Assembly (NCBI RefSeq): GCF_002288925.2
Contig: NW_022098076.1
Coordinates: forward strand, 87,056,964 to 87,120,963
DNA length: 64,000 nt
Direction: 5' to 3'
Source: Delphinapterus leucas
Lineage: Eukaryota; Chordata; Mammalia; Artiodactyla; Monodontidae
Positions 61,605 to 64,000 of the stretch are shown one piece after another (the first letter of the stretch is position 1; each line of letters starts with the position of its first letter). Made by a program: the position numbers and the translations under genes. The notes under the pieces were generated by a model. That model was given only the letters and a program-made list of their open reading frames with translations, did no database searches and was not told the DNA's origin.

Positions 61605-61944
61605 GGGACTTCCCTAGTGCCGCAGTGGTTAAGAATCTGCCTGCCAGTGCGGGGGACACGGGTTCGAGCCCTGGTCCAGGAAGGTCCCACATGCCGTGAA
61701 GCAGCTAGGCCCGTGCACCACAACTACTGAGCCTGTGCTCTAGAGCCCATGAGCCATAACTACTGAGCCCGCATGCCACAACTACTGAAGCTTGTGTGCC
61801 TAGATGCTCCACAACAAGAAAAGCCACTGCCTGAGAAGTCTGCACACCACAACGAAGAGCAGCCCCCGCTCACCGCAACTAGAGAAAGCCCATGCACAGC
61901 AACAAAGACCCAACACAGCCAAAAATAAATAAATTAAAAAAAGA
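61605..61944 (+). repeat. CHR-type SINE (long form)
   Basis: gggacttccctagtgccgcag to an (AAAT)n/A tail. Imperfect target duplication around 61591-61604 and 61946-61958 (aaaactaccccata / aaaactggcccata). Confidence 0.9.
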
Positions 61945-64000
61945 AAAAACTGGCCCATATCGAAAATCATGAACTCTGATATTTCCCTTTCTTGTCCTGC
62001 TACTCTTCATTACTTCTCTTTACAGTTATCTTGAGATCTAGTTCATCCTTCCTTCTCTTTTTTCACATTCCACTAACTCCCATCAAGGCTCAGGTTACCT
62101 TCCCAACCAGCTTGTTGGTCAATGACATTTAAGTTTTCACTAGTATTTTTTATACCTTACCCTCTTATTCTCCTTTCGCCTTACTGTTGTCAGATGTTAC
62201 CTAGGATAACTGTAAATTCAGAAGAAGAAAGTGAGCTCTTTTTTTTTTTTTAGCACTTTGTAGAATTTAAAAACTGAACTAACCTCATTATTTGCCTTTT
62301 CTTTTACAAAGTCACTAAACTGTCATTGGTTCTACAACACAAAGTGTGATGAAATGAAAATGGCATTGATCTTGGCCTTTGTGCTAAAAAGCTGTTAAGT
62401 CTTTAAGCCAACTGTTTAAAACCTCTAGGTTTCTTTTCTCATCTGTAAAAGGAAAAAGTAGATTTGTAAGATCCTTCGAAGCTGTAAATTTGGGTTCATC
62501 TTTTTATTCTTTTCTTCCTGTATACATATCACTTAGTATTAGTCCATCTTCCTGAATGCAAAGATTCTTTTTCTTATTTATCTTTGTATTCTTGGTACCT
62601 AACATATCATAGGTACTCTATAAATTTGATCAATTTATAAATTCATGTCATCCAGCCTTGATTGAGGTACCAACAGGCTGTTTATTGGCTTGATTATATT
62701 TCAGTTTCAATGTTTTAATTCTCTTAAGGAGCCATTTCTCCTATTTTCCCTCTACCTTTGCCCTATTGTCTCCCCCCCACCCCCCCACTCCAGCCTACCC
62801 CAACACACACTGTTTCCCTTTCCTTCTCCCTTATCACACTGAGCTTACCAAAAAGGTATGGGTTGTTTGACATGAACTACTTTAGTTTTCCTTCTCTCCA
62901 CTCTAAATTTTGGCAGTTGTCACCCATCCATGCCTTTTCCGTAGCTTCTTTTTTAGGGGCCTCTTCTATCAATCAGCCTCTGTCCCCAAAGCTAGCCTTT
63001 TCTCTCTACTTGCAGATACCTCCATTCTGAATAGAGTTTTCCTTGACCCTAATTTCCTCCCAAGCCAGACTAGTAACAGTCCTTAGTTTTACCTCCAAAT
63101 TTTTCAAAAGAGGTTTGGCCTTGGTATCTTTATTCCGAGAATATAAAGGTCATTTTCAATGTCTTGCTTTCTTGATTTTTCCCCCAGCGTTCTTTTTTCT
63201 GATTAGGGAGAGAAGTCACATCTTTTTCTTGCTTTCCTTTTAGCATTTTCAGGTCTCTCTTGATTTTTTTTCTTCTTTGAATTTTTCCTTACTAGGAGAA
63301 AGTGAATCTGCTGGCAGACTGTTAATGATCATAGTAACCATTGTGAATCTGTTTTTCTGATACTAACTTACTTAAAAGATTTGAGTTATCATTTATGCTG
63401 TACTTCATGCTAAGATACTCTAATATAGCAGCTATCTTTGAGTATTAAACATGGGCATAGGGGCATAAAAACAGTTTAGAAGAAATACAGTTTCTCCCAA
63501 AAATTATTTCTGAACATCGTTTGTGTATCTCTTAAAACTTGTAATTAAACATGTTCAAAACACTTAGACAGTAATGCCTTTAGTCTGCGTACATATTGGT
63601 TTCCAAGGTGAATATATGAACTCTGATACCTGCATACAAAAAGTTTGGGTTCTTTTTGTTTTTTTTCCTCTTTTCCTATTTATCTTCTTAGGTGTGATTT
63701 AAGATGCATTTCATTTTTTTTTAATTGTTGTTACTTTAATAAAATTTCAAGATTCTGCATGCTACCCAGACCTTAATGATCAGTTGACAAATATGAAAAC
63801 TGTTTTCAGATTTAGTCTTCCTGCATGTCAAAATCAAGCCTTGAACTTTTCTTCTTTTTCACACTTTTTGCTGATAGTGTGCTTTAGAGGCTATACGATG
63901 AATGTAATGTTGTGAGGAGCTTGTATTGGTGTAACAGTGTCTACCAGGCCTGGTAATCTCCTAGCCAAATGGAACCAAAGCCTATATACACCACCCCACA

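Larger units (their letters stand above)
50969..64000 (+). other. PSMD1: PSMD1 intron 16 (5' part), host of HTR2B
   Basis: At least 13 kb with no further PSMD1 exon seen. It holds SINEs, one L1, MIR-like relics (51338-51545 plus; 57700-57840 minus) and the antisense HTR2B exon. 51550-53400 and 62000-64000 show nothing recognisable beyond AT-rich intron. Confidence 0.8.

Noticed and set aside
59624..64000. Upstream HTR2B exons (TM1-TM4) on the minus strand
   Set aside because: No frame with the expected TM3/TM4 text is present; they must lie beyond the right edge.

Overview
This is nuclear DNA from a mammal, almost certainly a cetacean. Three multi-exon genes with GT-AG introns are spread over AT-rich DNA. 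The window is full of tRNA-derived CHR-type SINEs (5' end like ggcttccctggtggcgcag, ending in A-rich tails), the SINE class typical of whales, dolphins and hippos. Cetartiodactyl L1 3' ends and ancient L2, MIR and DNA-transposon relics fill in the rest. Gene order C2orf72 - PSMD1 (+) with HTR2B nested on the minus strand matches human chromosome 2q37. Species and whale suborder cannot be fixed by eye.

Layout. 1-6.9 kb is intergenic: SINEs, at least one ERV-type LTR, a purine-rich tract and old repeats. 6.9-15.7 kb holds C2orf72: a CpG-island first exon (7184-7787), exon 2 (11556-11666) and a terminal exon (CDS 14571-14710). Together they give an intact 284-codon frame. 16.29-17.02 kb is a processed ATP5MC3 (ATP synthase subunit c) pseudogene with a 12-bp target-site duplication. 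17-24.3 kb is intergenic, with a strong CTCF-like motif at 21.05 kb and a second at the edge of the PSMD1 CpG island. 24.84-50.97 kb carries the first 16 coding exons of PSMD1 (proteasome subunit Rpn2), in one continuous frame of 627 codons plus 2 nt. The rest of PSMD1 lies beyond the right edge. 50.97-64.0 kb is PSMD1 intron 16. It contains, antisense, the last coding exon of HTR2B (58734-59623 minus); the upstream HTR2B exons are not in the window.

How the genes relate. PSMD1 is a housekeeping scaffold of the 19S proteasome base. HTR2B is a regulated serotonin GPCR transcribed against it inside an intron, an arrangement shared with human. C2orf72 is uncharacterised. I see no operon, CRISPR, phage or foreign cassette.

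Best leads. (1) 5-HT2B position 5.46 reads Ser, where I recall human 5-HT2B has Ala; this is a ligand-selectivity position. (2) PSMD1 exon 16 opens with a perfect donor sequence directly after its acceptor, so exon 15-16 splicing rebuilds a 5' splice site (recursive-splicing geometry). (3) A 24-nt, in-frame, CpG-rich candidate microexon lies in PSMD1 intron 1. (4) A perfect ARE (NRF1/NFE2L1-type) site lies just inside PSMD1 intron 1. (5) There are NAGNAG acceptors in both plus-strand genes and closely spaced inverted SINEs in PSMD1 introns. All comparisons with human proteins are from memory.
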